64,000 bases of DNA from Haloferax sp046557615 (GCF_046557615.1 NZ_JBKIII010000001.1:372001-436000); one strand, 5' to 3'. Counted from the stretch's first letter, positions 7,893-16,564 are shown. Notes: generated by a model from the letters alone, not told the origin. Program-made: numbers and translations.

Positions 7893-9044
7893 ATGGACCT
7901 GCTCGACGAATCTATCGTCCCCGACCACGCCCTCGACGTGAAGCGCGAGGCACGGGAATTTGCGGAAGAGTACATCGAACCGAACGCCGAGAAGTACTAC
8001 GAGTCCGGCGAATACCCGTGGGAGATTCTGGAAGCGGCCATGGACGAAGGGCTCATCGCACAGGACATCTCCGAGGACTACGGCGGAAGCGGCTTCACCC
8101 TCGAACAGATTCTCGCAATCGCCGAGGAGTTCTATCGCGCCGACGCCGGTATCGCGCTCACCCTCCAGCTCGCATCCTTCGGCTGTGAGATTATGGAGCA
8201 TTACGGCTCCGAAGAGCAGAAAGAAACGTGGCTCCGCCCGGTCGCCGAAAACGAGCAGATTTCGGGTCTCGCCGTCTCCGAACCCCAGACCGGTTCCGAC
8301 ATGGCTGGCATGACGACGACGGCCGAGAAGACCGACGACGGCTACGTCCTCAACGGCGAGAAGTACTGGGTCGGTAACGCCGTCGAAGCCGACTGGCTGA
8401 CAGTGTATGCAAAAACCGGCGACCTCGACGACCGCTACTCGAACTACTCGATGTTCATCGTCCCCACTGACACGCCAGGCTACGAGGCCGAACACATTCC
8501 GGAGAAGATGGGCATGCGCGCCTCGAAGCAAGGCCACATCATCTTCGACGACTGTGAGGTTCCAGAAGAGAACCTCATCGGAACCGAGGGTGGCGGGTTC
8601 TACATGCTCGCGGACTTCTTCAACCACGGACGTATCGTCGTCGGTGGACACGGCCTCGGACTCGCCGCCGCCGCTATCGAAGAGGCGTGGTCGTTCGTCC
8701 ACGGCCGCGAAGCCTTCGGTCGCAACGTCTCGGAGTTCCAGGCCGTCCAGCACATCCTCGCAGACATGCGCATGGAGTTCGAAGCGGCGCGTGCGCTCAA
8801 CTGGCGTGCTGCACGCAAGGTCGCAGAGAACGAAGACGCTGGGTTCTGGGCCGCGGCGACGAAGACGAAATCGACTGAAGTGGCGATGATGTGTGCCGAG
8901 CGCGGCATGCAACTCCACGGCGGTCGGTCGGTCCTCAACGAGAACAAGATTTCACGCGTCTACCGCGACGTTCGCATCCCGGTCATCTACGAGGGTGCAA
9001 ACGAGATTCAGCGCAACCTCATCTACCGTCAGGGCGCGCTCTAG
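7893..9044 (+). CDS. Acyl-CoA dehydrogenase
   Basis: A 383-residue FAD enzyme that makes the trans-2 double bond in acyl-CoA and passes electrons to ETF. It has the N-terminal helical domain, the central FAD-binding motif LAVSEPQTGSDMAGM near residue 130, and the C-terminal domain with LHGGRSVLNENKISRVYRDVR. The catalytic base is expected to be the Glu in VIYEGANEIQRN near residue 367, the position used by short- and medium-chain enzymes. The length is typical. Its own promoter lies upstream. It probably works with the ligase that precedes it. Confidence 0.95.
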   Translation: MDLLDESIVPDHALDVKREAREFAEEYIEPNAEKYYESGEYPWEILEAAMDEGLIAQDISEDYGGSGFTLEQILAIAEEFYRADAGIALTLQLASFGCEIMEHYGSEEQKETWLRPVAENEQISGLAVSEPQTGSDMAGMTTTAEKTDDGYVLNGEKYWVGNAVEADWLTVYAKTGDLDDRYSNYSMFIVPTDTPGYEAEHIPEKMGMRASKQGHIIFDDCEVPEENLIGTEGGGFYMLADFFNHGRIVVGGHGLGLAAAAIEEAWSFVHGREAFGRNVSEFQAVQHILADMRMEFEAARALNWRAARKVAENEDAGFWAAATKTKSTEVAMMCAERGMQLHGGRSVLNENKISRVYRDVRIPVIYEGANEIQRNLIYRQGAL

Positions 9045-9097
9045 GCGGGCCTCACGGCCACCGTCACCATTCAATCGAGCTTCATTTTGGCGAATAG

Positions 9098-9159
9098 AAT
9101 TATAAGTAGTTCTGATAGTCGTCTATCCGAGTCAGTATCGACGTGACTCGTGAACTACT
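9098..9159 (+). promoter_or_regulatory. Promoter of the AIM24-like gene
   Basis: TATAAG at 9101-9106 inside the AT-rich sequence gaatagaattataag. Transcription would begin near 9130, about 30 bases before the ATG at 9160. Inferred from position and composition only. Confidence 0.55.
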
Positions 9160-9822
9160 ATGGATCTTGATGAATTCGTCAACTCGCATGCACCGGACGA
9201 GACTTCCGAGACGTTCGAACTGGAGAACTCGAAACTCCTCGATATCGACCTAGAAGGGGAAATCATGGCCAAAGCAGGGTCGATGGTCAGCTATACGGGC
9301 GACATCTCGTTCGAGCAGAAATCCGCTGGCGGCCTGAAGGGGATGCTAAAGAAGAAAGCCACCGGTGAAGGCCAGAAGATGATGCGAGCGTCGGGCGATG
9401 GCCATCTCTACCTCGCTGACCAAGGCAAGGAAGTCCAGATTCTCGAACTCGATGCTGGTGAGGAAATCAGCGTCAACGGCAACGACGTACTCGCGTTCGA
9501 ATCGCAGGTCAACTGGGACATCAAGATGATGTCGAGTATCGCAGGCACTTCCACCGGCGGCCTGTTCAACGTCTTCCTCGAAGGACCGGGACACGTCGCA
9601 ATCACGACCCACGGCAAGCCACTCGTACTCGAAACACCGGTCAGTACCGACCCGAACGCAACCGTCGCGTGGAGTGGCAACGTCTCACCGTCGTCGAAGC
9701 GCGACCTGAACCTCAAGACGTTTATCGGCAAGTCCTCTGGTGAGTCGTACCAACTCCGCTTCGGTGAACCGGGCGGGTTCGTCATCGTCCAACCGTACGA
9801 AGAAGTCGCACCCGGCCAGTAA
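9160..9822 (+). CDS. AIM24 / TIGR00266 family protein
   Basis: A 220-residue protein starting MDLDEFVNSHAPDE. It contains ELENSKLLDIDLEGEIMAKAGSMVSYTGDISF and a GEEISVNGNDVLAFESQVNWDIKMM core, then LFNVFLEGPGHVAITTHGKP. These are the repeated beta-strand blocks of the TRAP-like AIM24 fold, known as a mitochondrial biogenesis protein in yeast and of unknown function in prokaryotes. No signal peptide or membrane segment is seen, so it should be cytoplasmic. It stands alone with its own promoter. Confidence 0.88.
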   Translation: MDLDEFVNSHAPDETSETFELENSKLLDIDLEGEIMAKAGSMVSYTGDISFEQKSAGGLKGMLKKKATGEGQKMMRASGDGHLYLADQGKEVQILELDAGEEISVNGNDVLAFESQVNWDIKMMSSIAGTSTGGLFNVFLEGPGHVAITTHGKPLVLETPVSTDPNATVAWSGNVSPSSKRDLNLKTFIGKSSGESYQLRFGEPGGFVIVQPYEEVAPGQ

Positions 9823-9956
9823 GGCTCGACCACTTCAGCCGTTTTTCTCGATCGGATAGACAGTCGTTTCGAGAGTGCTGACAGACACCAGTCGAGACAG
9901 GTCCAAATAGCAGAAAAATGAGCTATACAGTCATCTGACGTATCGTCTGCCGCACT

Positions 9957-10772
9957 ATGGCAGCAGCAAACCCACTCGACGACAAGGTATCGATTGTGAC
10001 TGGCGCAGGCGGCCAAATCGGTGAGGGCCTCGCCGTCGAACTCGCAAAAGCAGGCAGTGACATCGTCATTGCCGACGTGGACGTACTCGACACGGAGTAC
10101 AACCAGCAATCTTCGACGGAAGTTCACGGTGCGGAACGTGCCCAAGAAGTCGCCGCACGCGTCGAAGAACTCGGACGACGCGCACACATCGTCGAATGCG
10201 ACGTGACCCACGCAGACCAGGTCAACGCGATGATGGAAGAAGTGGTTTCCACATTCGGGAGTATCGACGTACTCTGTAACAACGCCGGTATCATCACCGT
10301 CGATCCGGTCGAAGACATGAAAGAAGCCGAGTGGGACTCGGTGATGGACGTGAACGTGAAAGGTGTCTTCCTCCCGTCGCGGGCGGCGATTCCCTACCTC
10401 AAAGAGTCCAACGGGGCGATTATCAACACTTCCTCGATTGCTGGAAGCATCGGTGCTGCGGGACTGGCTCATTACTGTGCGTCGAAACACGCCGTCCTTG
10501 GATTCACGAAGTCGCTCGCGCTCGAACTCGCCGGTGACGACGTGACGGTGAACGCAATTTGCCCCGGTATCGTTGACACCCCGATGTGGAGTAAAGTCCT
10601 CACGCCGACGCTCGAAGAGGACTACGAGGACACTATCTCGCGCGTCATCCCACTGGGCCGCGACCAGACGCCCGAAGATATGGGCAAACTCGCCGTGTTC
10701 TACGCGACGAACCGGAACATCACTGGACAGGCACTCGCCGTCGATGGTGGGATTCTCCAGAACGTCATCTGA
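9957..10772 (+). CDS. Short-chain dehydrogenase/reductase (SDR)
   Basis: A 271-residue Rossmann-fold oxidoreductase. The nucleotide loop TGAGGQIGEG is near residue 16, the NNAG motif (CNNAGIITVD) near 107, the catalytic Ser in INTSSIAGS near 160 and YCASKHA (Tyr-x3-Lys) near 177, followed by CPGIVDTPMW and a C-terminal VDGGILQNV. The cofactor and substrate are not evident; the motifs match 3-oxoacyl-ACP reductase/3-hydroxyacyl-CoA dehydrogenase-like SDRs. Its place beside acyl-CoA genes hints at a 3-hydroxyacyl-CoA step. An insert of about 20 residues after the second strand (YNQQSSTEVHGAERAQE) is longer than in the minimal family. Confidence 0.92.
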   Translation: MAAANPLDDKVSIVTGAGGQIGEGLAVELAKAGSDIVIADVDVLDTEYNQQSSTEVHGAERAQEVAARVEELGRRAHIVECDVTHADQVNAMMEEVVSTFGSIDVLCNNAGIITVDPVEDMKEAEWDSVMDVNVKGVFLPSRAAIPYLKESNGAIINTSSIAGSIGAAGLAHYCASKHAVLGFTKSLALELAGDDVTVNAICPGIVDTPMWSKVLTPTLEEDYEDTISRVIPLGRDQTPEDMGKLAVFYATNRNITGQALAVDGGILQNVI

Positions 10773-10827
10773 ACACGCAACATATTTTTGAACTAACAAT
10801 TATCCGTGTTCCGCCCTACTGTCGTGT

Positions 10828-11631
10828 ATGGCAGACACGAGTGTGAGACTCCTCGATAGAGGCCGCGTCCACGCAGATATGGGCTACGTCATCGACGGCT
10901 ACTCGATGGGAAGCGCCTCGAATCCGAACCCTGACCACGAGATGGCAGAGTTCGTCGTCTGGAACGCGGTTATCGACACCCCCGACCGGACGATTCTGTG
11001 GGATACTGGGTCGAATCCACGCGCTGGAGAGGGTTACTGGCCCGCCCCGCTGTTCGAAGCGTTCTCCCACGTCGATGCCGCCGAACACACGCTCGAAGCA
11101 GACCTCGACGCGGCGGGCTATTCGCTCTCGGACATCGACGCGGTGGTGATGAGCCACCTGCATCTGGACCACGCGGGCGGACTCGTCGAATTCGCCGAGA
11201 CTGGTGTACCGATTTACGTCCACGAAGAAGAACTCAAGTTCGCCTACTACTCGGCGAAGACGACGAAAGGGTCGATTGCCTATCTCGCCTCCGATTTCGA
11301 CCACGACCTGAACTGGAACATCATCCACGGCGAGTCGTACACGATGGAACCCGGTATTCGCCTCGTTCACTTGCCGGGTCACACGCCGGGCGTCCTCGGC
11401 GCACACATCGGAACACCGGATGGTGACGTACTCATCGCTGGCGACGAGTGTTACGTCGAAGGAAATTACGTAGAAGAGATTCCGCTCGGTCCAGGCCTGA
11501 TGTGGAGCGACCGTGCGTGGTTCGATAGTCTTCAGAAAGTCAAAGAACTCGAACGACAGACCGGCGCTGACGTGTTGTTTGGACACGACCTCGAACGATT
11601 CCGGTCGTTCGGCAAAGGGTGGAACGTCTAA
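10828..11631 (+). CDS. Metallo-beta-lactamase fold lactonase-like protein (AHL lactonase family)
   Basis: A 267-residue MBL-fold hydrolase. The zinc-binding motif is SHLHLDHAGGL near residue 109-118, with LVHLPGHTPGVLG near 180, AGDECYVEGNY near 205 and a last histidine in FGHDLERF. This set, and the WDTGSNPR segment near residue 55, matches the N-acyl homoserine lactonase (AttM/AiiA) group. In that group the two zinc ions open a lactone ring. Whether this archaeal enzyme cleaves AHLs or another lactone or ester is unknown. It follows the SDR gene with about 55 bases and an AT-rich promoter (acatatttttgaac), and ends tail-to-tail with the DsrE-like gene with no gap. Confidence 0.88.
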   Translation: MADTSVRLLDRGRVHADMGYVIDGYSMGSASNPNPDHEMAEFVVWNAVIDTPDRTILWDTGSNPRAGEGYWPAPLFEAFSHVDAAEHTLEADLDAAGYSLSDIDAVVMSHLHLDHAGGLVEFAETGVPIYVHEEELKFAYYSAKTTKGSIAYLASDFDHDLNWNIIHGESYTMEPGIRLVHLPGHTPGVLGAHIGTPDGDVLIAGDECYVEGNYVEEIPLGPGLMWSDRAWFDSLQKVKELERQTGADVLFGHDLERFRSFGKGWNV

Positions 11632-12213
11632 TTAAATCATCAACTGTACGTCGGCTTCGCCCATGTGCTGGAGGGCGGTTGCCGCGCCGACGCCAGTGGT
11701 GACGCCGTCGAAGAAGTCGTCTTCGTCGTAGCCCATCAGCTCGATAGTCATCTGGCAGGCCTGGAGGTCCACGCCCATGTCGAGCGAGGTGTCGATGAGT
11801 TCCTGAATCGTCGCCGTGCCGTTGTCGGCGATTTTCTTCTCCATCATGCGCGTCGCCATCGCGTCCATTCCGGGGAGTGCGGCGAGCGCGTTTGGCATCG
11901 GCATATTCGGGTTGCCGACGGCGCTGAGTTTGAGGTTCTTCGACTTCTCCTCGTGGAGGATGTCGAGACCCCAGAACGTGTGGAAGACGACGACGTCCCA
12001 CCCGAATGCTGCGGCCGTGCTGGCGAGAATCAGCGGCGGGTAGGCCATATCGAGGGTCCCCTTCGTCGCGATGATGGTCATCGACTTCTGGCCACTCTCG
12101 TCTGTCGTTTCGCGGAGGTCAGCGACCTCTTCTTGGAGGGCTTCGACCTGTGCGCGGAGTTCTTCGACGGAAGCGGTCGATGCATCCATCGTTGATTCGG
12201 TCTCTGAACTCAT
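11632..12213 (-). CDS. DsrE/DsrF-like family protein
   Basis: A 193-residue protein with an N-terminal coiled segment (TASVEELRAQVEALQEEVADLRE, residues about 13-36) followed by a DsrE-like domain: MTIIATKGTLDMAYPPLILASTAAAFGWDVVVFHTFWGLD. It contains a cysteine in MGVDLQACQMTIELMGY, the position that carries sulfur in this family (DUF1641/DrsE-like peroxiredoxin-labelled proteins). It probably accepts or stores persulfide sulfur together with the TusA-like protein. Its start overlaps the TusA gene end by four bases (ATGA), so they form one operon. Function is inferred from family and neighbours. Confidence 0.88.
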   Translation of the reverse strand: MSSETESTMDASTASVEELRAQVEALQEEVADLRETTDESGQKSMTIIATKGTLDMAYPPLILASTAAAFGWDVVVFHTFWGLDILHEEKSKNLKLSAVGNPNMPMPNALAALPGMDAMATRMMEKKIADNGTATIQELIDTSLDMGVDLQACQMTIELMGYDEDDFFDGVTTGVGAATALQHMGEADVQLMI

Positions 12214-12461
12214 TCCTTCTGGACGTAGTGGACGAACAGCCGGTCGTCGCCGTCGTCGTCTTCTTCCTGGTCGAGCATTGCGACGCCGGAGGTTGCGTCG
12301 GCCCAGCCCTTCAGGTCGCTCATACTGCCGGAATCCGTCGAGACGACCCTCAGAATCTCACCGGATGAGAGGTCGTCTACGGCACCGCGTGCCTTGACGA
12401 CGGGCATTGGGCAGGACAGTCCTTTCACGTCGAGCGTCTTGGTAGGTTCGTACTCACTCAT
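12210..12461 (-). CDS. TusA/SirA-like sulfur-carrier protein
   Basis: An 83-residue protein. MSEYEPTKTLDVKGLSCPMPVVKARGAV carries the family hallmark Cys-Pro-x-Pro with Cys at residue 17, the residue that holds a persulfide. It ends in LFVHYVQKE. TusA-like proteins hand sulfur between sulfurtransferases. First gene of the tusA-dsrE unit and divergent from the rhodanese-MBL gene. The start codon follows a stretch that, on the minus strand, has a TTTACAC box near 12484-12490, about 25 bases before the ATG. Confidence 0.93.
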   Translation of the reverse strand: MSEYEPTKTLDVKGLSCPMPVVKARGAVDDLSSGEILRVVSTDSGSMSDLKGWADATSGVAMLDQEEDDDGDDRLFVHYVQKE

Positions 12462-12731
12462 TTTTGATGCTCACCTGTGTTGGGTGTAAAGCACAATATT
12501 GGCGTGATTCCTAAAAGTGTGTCGGTTCTTGGGGACAGCGTACAATACCGTTTTTGGATTGCGGAATTCGCCATTCACACACGCACAAACACACTAAAAT
12601 TGGCTGTTCGAATCCGAACACCTCCACGACAGACCACTCTCCGGTGTTTGATTTCCGATTTAGTATTGCACATTTCAAGAACAGCTATCCGAACGTTTAA
12701 GTTGAGACGCACAATAGTGTGGGATACACAC
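12462..12731. promoter_or_regulatory. Divergent control region of the sulfur genes with repeated motif
   Basis: Between the tusA start and the rhodanese-MBL start. It contains CAATATTG (palindrome, 12495-12502), ACAATACC at 12542-12549, GTATTGCA at 12663-12670 and ACAATAGT at 12711-12718. A TATA-like TTTAAGT at 12696-12702 would serve the plus-strand gene, whose transcript would begin just before the ATG at 12732. The last motif lies between TATA and start, a place where a bound protein would block transcription. The same CAATAC core recurs at 15043-15050, 15132-15139 and 15207-15214. Confidence 0.5.
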
Positions 12732-13919
12732 ATGACTGTTCCCGACCTTCCGGAACTCAGTGTCGAAGCGCCCGTCATCGACCCCGAGACGCTCAAAGAG
12801 CGCATCGACTCGGGAGAAGAGCTGACTATCTTGGACACACGGATGCCAGCAGACTTCGAGTCGTGGCAAATCGACGGCGACAACCTCACCCACGTCAACG
12901 TCCCGTACTTCGAGTTCCTCGACGACGAACTCGACGAGTCCGTGTTCACCGACCTGCCCGAAGACGAAGAGTTCGTCACGCTCTGTGCGAAGGGGACTTC
13001 CTCTGAGTACGTCGCTGGACGGCTCATCCAGGAAGGATACGACGTGGTCGCACTCGAACGCGGCATGAACGGCTGGGCGGCGATTTACGAGTACACCGAA
13101 CTCGAAACTGACGGCGACGCACTCGTCGCGCAGTACCAGCGCCCCTCCAGCGGCTGTCTCGCCTACCTCATCGTCGATGGCGACGAAGCCGCCGTCGTTG
13201 ACCCTCTCCGCTACTTCGCCGACGAATACGTCGCCGACGCGAAGGCACTCGGTGCGGAACTCAAATACGCCATCGACACCCACATCCACGCCGACCACAT
13301 CAGCGGGCTTCGGACGCTCGTCTCGGACCACGGCGTCACGGGTGTCATCCCCGACGCAGCAGAGGCACGCGGCGTCGAGTACGACCTCGACTACGAGACG
13401 ATTGGCGACGGCGAGACACTCACTGTGGGCGACACAGAAATCGAAGCTATCCACACGCCGGGCCACACCTCTGGGATGACGACCTACAAAGTGGACAACG
13501 TCCTCTTCACCGGCGACGGTCTGTTCATCGAATCGGTCGCTCGCCCCGACCTCGAAGACGGAGACGAAGGTGCAGAAGACGCCGCGGGTCTGCTCTACGA
13601 GACGCTCCAAGAGCGCATCCTCCCCTACGACGACGACTCCATCGTCGCACCCGCACACTTCAGTAACGCGGCAACCCCTGCAGAAGACGGTAGTTATACC
13701 GCTACGCTGGGCTATCTCCGCGACACGATGCAGGCACTCCACATGGAACGCGACGAATTCACCGAGTTCATCCTCTCGGACATGCCGCCGCGTCCGGCAA
13801 ACTACACCGACATTATCGAGTCCAACCTTGGACTTCAGTCACCCTCGGACGACCGCGCGTTCGAACTCGAACTCGGGCCGAACAACTGTGCGGCCAGCAA
13901 CGACGCACTCACCAACTAG
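12732..13919 (+). CDS. Rhodanese-metallo-beta-lactamase fusion, persulfide dioxygenase-like
   Basis: A 395-residue fusion. Residues about 17-120 form a rhodanese domain with the active-site loop LCAKGTSSEY (Cys near residue 87) that can carry a persulfide. Residues about 130-370 are an MBL domain with THIHADHISGLRTL, HTPGHTSGMTTY and FTGDGLFIESV, the mononuclear-iron pattern of ETHE1-like persulfide dioxygenases that oxidise sulfane sulfur to sulfite. The order rhodanese-then-MBL is the reverse of some bacterial fusions. The start at 12732 is set by homology (MTVPDLPELSVEAPVI) and a near-leaderless TATA spacing; the upstream open frame is intergenic. It ends in the base before the transporter ATG. 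Confidence 0.9.
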   Translation: MTVPDLPELSVEAPVIDPETLKERIDSGEELTILDTRMPADFESWQIDGDNLTHVNVPYFEFLDDELDESVFTDLPEDEEFVTLCAKGTSSEYVAGRLIQEGYDVVALERGMNGWAAIYEYTELETDGDALVAQYQRPSSGCLAYLIVDGDEAAVVDPLRYFADEYVADAKALGAELKYAIDTHIHADHISGLRTLVSDHGVTGVIPDAAEARGVEYDLDYETIGDGETLTVGDTEIEAIHTPGHTSGMTTYKVDNVLFTGDGLFIESVARPDLEDGDEGAEDAAGLLYETLQERILPYDDDSIVAPAHFSNAATPAEDGSYTATLGYLRDTMQALHMERDEFTEFILSDMPPRPANYTDIIESNLGLQSPSDDRAFELELGPNNCAASNDALTN

Positions 13920-14411
13920 ATGATGGACCCGACACCGCTCCTCGTCGAGAGTCTCTTTCCCAACGGGATTGCACACTACGCCCTCGGCGGGCTACTCATC
14001 GGACTCGGGACGGCTATCATCTACCTCGGGACTGGCATCATCGCGGGTGCGAGTACGTTCCTCGAATCGACGCTCTCGTACGTCTCGTCGGTTCCCCGGT
14101 TCAACAAGGCGAGATACGTCGCTTCCCGTGACTGGCGCGTACTCTTCACGCTGAGCATCGTCGCCGGGGCGGCCATCTACACCGTCACACTCGGTGACGG
14201 GTGGTGGGTCTCGCAAGTCCAACCGTGGCGCTTCGCCGTCGGTGGCGTCCTCGTCGGCATCGGCACCCGTATCGGCAAGGGGTGTACCTCCGGTCACGGT
14301 GTGTGCGGTGTCGGTTCTCGGTCGCCAACGTCTCTCGTCAACGTTGCGACGTTCATGCTCGTCGCAATCGGCGTCGCGCAGTTGATGGCCGCACTGGGGG
14401 TCTCGCCATGA
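13920..14411 (+). CDS. YeeE/YedE family transporter, first half
   Basis: A 163-residue membrane protein with about four or five helices. The conserved cysteine motif GIGTRIGKGCTSGHGVCGVG near residue 120 is the substrate path of YeeE/TsuA-type thiosulfate transporters. The full-length bacterial protein is roughly twice this size; the second half is encoded next, overlapping by four bases. It starts directly after the stop of the persulfide dioxygenase-like gene, so the three genes are one operon. Thiosulfate or a related sulfur compound is the likely substrate, inferred from the family. Confidence 0.9.
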   Translation: MMDPTPLLVESLFPNGIAHYALGGLLIGLGTAIIYLGTGIIAGASTFLESTLSYVSSVPRFNKARYVASRDWRVLFTLSIVAGAAIYTVTLGDGWWVSQVQPWRFAVGGVLVGIGTRIGKGCTSGHGVCGVGSRSPTSLVNVATFMLVAIGVAQLMAALGVSP

Positions 14412-14872
14412 ACGACGACGAGCGTGGACTCGGCTTCACGCTGGTCGTCATTCTGGGTGGACTCATCTTCGGCTTCGGTCTCGCCTTGAGCAACATGGCG
14501 CGGCCCGAAGTCGTCCTCGACTTCCTCCAGTTCGACGACCTCGGTCTCGTCTTCGTCATGGGCGGGGCCGCAGTCGTCACTGGGACCATCTTCGCTCTCG
14601 CCGAGCGATTCGGCGGCAGCGCACCACTCACCGGCCGCGCCTACGGTCGCCGACTGAAATCGTTCGACAAGAACGTCCTCATCGGTGGGACCATCTTCGG
14701 CGCTGGCTGGGGGCTTTCGGGAATCTGTCCCGGTGCCGCCTACGCGAGCGTCGGCGTCGGCAACTACCCAATCCTCATCGCTATCGGCGGGATGTTCGTC
14801 GGTGCGTACCTCCAAGGGCTGTGGCGTGCGTGGCGAGCAGACAGCCCCACGCTCGGCACGTCTGCCGACTGA
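14408..14872 (+). CDS. YeeE/YedE family transporter, second half
   Basis: A 154-residue membrane protein, MNDDERGLGFTLVVILGGLIFGFGLALSNM, four to five helices. The second conserved cysteine lies in GAGWGLSGICPGAAYA near residue 107, the counterpart of the cysteine motif in the first half. The ATG at 14408 overlaps the previous stop (ATGA), which sets the start; the longer open frame that reads through the first half is a shadow. The two halves should assemble into one sulfur transporter. Confidence 0.9.
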   Translation: MNDDERGLGFTLVVILGGLIFGFGLALSNMARPEVVLDFLQFDDLGLVFVMGGAAVVTGTIFALAERFGGSAPLTGRAYGRRLKSFDKNVLIGGTIFGAGWGLSGICPGAAYASVGVGNYPILIAIGGMFVGAYLQGLWRAWRADSPTLGTSAD

Positions 14873-15243
14873 CTCGGCCTCGGCCTGCCTGCAACCTCTT
14901 TTGTACCTTCTCTCCGTGAGCCGTTGCTATCGCGTTCTCACACCGAACGCTCGCTGTCACGACCGCCGAACGTGCGCACGAGTGTGTATAGTTTTGCAAT
15001 TCATTCGAACGAGTGTCTTGTCATAGATAGAGGATACATATGACAATACCATTCTCAGACAACACATTTCAGGAGTTAGAGCCGTATTCTCTTGCCCAAT
15101 CTATAACTTATACATATCCTACTCGATGACAGTATTGCAATTTATTCCCAAAAGCATTATGTCCTCGCTCCGGTTAGGCTGGAGTGAGCAGAAAAGTATG
15201 ATATATACAATACCATATGCGTGCCCCACGGGGTACTGGTAAG
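14873..15243. promoter_or_regulatory. AT-rich control region before the TauE genes with repeated motif
   Basis: About 370 bases without a credible gene. From 14990 the base composition turns AT-rich. It holds TGCAAT at 14995-15000, ACAATACC at 15043-15050, GTATTGCA at 15132-15139 and ACAATACC at 15207-15214. A TATA-like ATATATACA at 15201-15209 overlaps the last copy and would start a transcript near 15230. CCCC-ACG-GGGG near 15223-15233 could form a small hairpin just before the ribosome-binding region of the gene at 15244. A 29-codon frame at 15040-15129 has no supporting features. Confidence 0.5.
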
Positions 15244-15393
15244 ATGTTTGGCATCGAGACGCTCACCGGGAGTACCCAAGCGGTCGCTCTCGTCGGTATC
15301 GTCCTCGTCGAGGCGATGCTGTTGTACGTGGGCTACGGTGCGCTGACTCGCGCGCTTGCGCCGACTATCCACAGTCTCCTCGGTGACGAGTAA
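15244..15393 (+). CDS. Small single-helix membrane protein upstream of TauE
   Basis: A 49-residue protein, MFGIETLTGSTQAVALVGIVLVEAMLLYVGYGALTRALAP and so on, with one clear membrane helix at residues about 12-33 and a short polar end SLLGDE. It ends three bases before the ATG of the TauE gene, so the pair is co-transcribed. Small proteins of this type next to TauE/SafE genes are common in haloarchaea (DUF7512-like, from memory). It may be an accessory subunit of the exporter. Too short to appear in automatic 60-residue ORF lists. Confidence 0.8.
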   Translation: MFGIETLTGSTQAVALVGIVLVEAMLLYVGYGALTRALAPTIHSLLGDE

Positions 15394-15395
15394 CC

Positions 15396-16433
15396 ATGAT
15401 GGAACTATTCGGAATGTCGGTCGCCCTCCTCGCCCTCTTCGTGGCCTTCGGCGTCCTCATCGGGGTGCTGTTCGGATTCTTCGGGATGGGTGGGTCTTTC
15501 CTCGTAACGCCCGCGCTGCTCGTGATGGGCTACCCGTCACGCGTGGCTGTCGGGTCCGGTCTCGCGTTCGTGTTCGGGACGTCCGTCATCGCGACGCTCA
15601 AACACCGTGACCTCGGGCAAGTAGACTACAAACTCGGTGTCTCGATGATTATCGGGACCACCATCGGCCTCGAAGTCGGGAAAGAAATCGTCCTCCACCT
15701 CGAAGCCCTCGGTCTCGCCGGGAACATCATCAGCACCACCTACGTGCTATTGCTCGGTGGTATTGGCCTCTTTGTCACTCGCGAGGCACTGAAGGGTGAC
15801 AATGGCGGCGGTATCGACCACGACGTGGATGCAGACGCCGAAATCGACGCCGACGACATCCCAGAAATCGCCAAGAAGATTCAGGGCTATTCGCTCCCGC
15901 CGATGATTACCCTCCGCGGTGGCGTACAGGTGTCGCTCTGGATGATTCTCTTGGTCGCGTTCGCCACAGGGTTGCTCTCGGGGTTCCTCGGCGTCGGGGG
16001 CGGATTCATCCGCATGCCCGCGCTGTTCTACCTCATCGGCGTTCCCGTGCCGATTGCGGTCGGAACCGACCTCTTCGAGATTATGTTCTCGGGTGGTATC
16101 GGGTCGTTCCTCTACGCCCAATCCGGCGGTGTTGACCTCTCTATCGTCGCCCCACTCTTGGCTGGGTCGGCTCTCGGCGCTCGCGTCGGGTCCGCCGCGA
16201 CCTCCATCGTGGACGAAGGAGAGATCAAGATTTACTTCGGCCTGATGTTGCTTCTCGGCGCACTCGCAGTCGCTGTCCGGCAGATTGGAAACTACCTTGG
16301 TATGGGCGTCCTCGACTACGTCAGCATGGCACTCATCCTCGGCTCTGCGTTCATGGTCTCCGGTGCGGTACTCTACAGCGCCGTGAAGTCCATTCGGGCG
16401 CGTGAATCGACCACAACCTCCACCGCAGACTAA
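15396..16433 (+). CDS. TauE/SafE family sulfite/organosulfonate exporter
   Basis: A 345-residue membrane protein of about eight helices in two related halves. The first contains GVLIGVLFGFFGMGGSFLVTPAL near residue 22, the second ATGLLSGFLGVGGGFIRMPAL near residue 190; both match the G-x-G-G-G family signature repeats. Between them lies a polar loop of roughly 50 residues (GGGIDHDVDADAEIDADDI). In this setting it would export sulfite made by the persulfide dioxygenase-like enzyme. It is longer than the usual 250-280 residues because of the acidic loop. Confidence 0.92.
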   Translation: MMELFGMSVALLALFVAFGVLIGVLFGFFGMGGSFLVTPALLVMGYPSRVAVGSGLAFVFGTSVIATLKHRDLGQVDYKLGVSMIIGTTIGLEVGKEIVLHLEALGLAGNIISTTYVLLLGGIGLFVTREALKGDNGGGIDHDVDADAEIDADDIPEIAKKIQGYSLPPMITLRGGVQVSLWMILLVAFATGLLSGFLGVGGGFIRMPALFYLIGVPVPIAVGTDLFEIMFSGGIGSFLYAQSGGVDLSIVAPLLAGSALGARVGSAATSIVDEGEIKIYFGLMLLLGALAVAVRQIGNYLGMGVLDYVSMALILGSAFMVSGAVLYSAVKSIRARESTTTSTAD

Positions 16434-16564
16434 CGCCGCACTGGTTCGTCCAAACTCCGAACACCGCCCGCTCTGGGGCGTCTCGGTTCTGGGGTCGCGG
16501 ACGATTCGGTGTTGCACAAAACATACAAACCCTTTTGATGGCCGAACACGTACCTCGCTGTGAA

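Noticed and set aside
14201..14407. Longer N-terminal extension of the second YeeE half
   Set aside because: It reads the first half in the wrong frame; the ATGA overlap at 14408 gives the natural start.
15040..15129. 29-codon frame MTIPFSDNTFQELEPYS in the AT-rich control region
   Set aside because: No ribosome-binding site or homology; overlaps the repeated motif.
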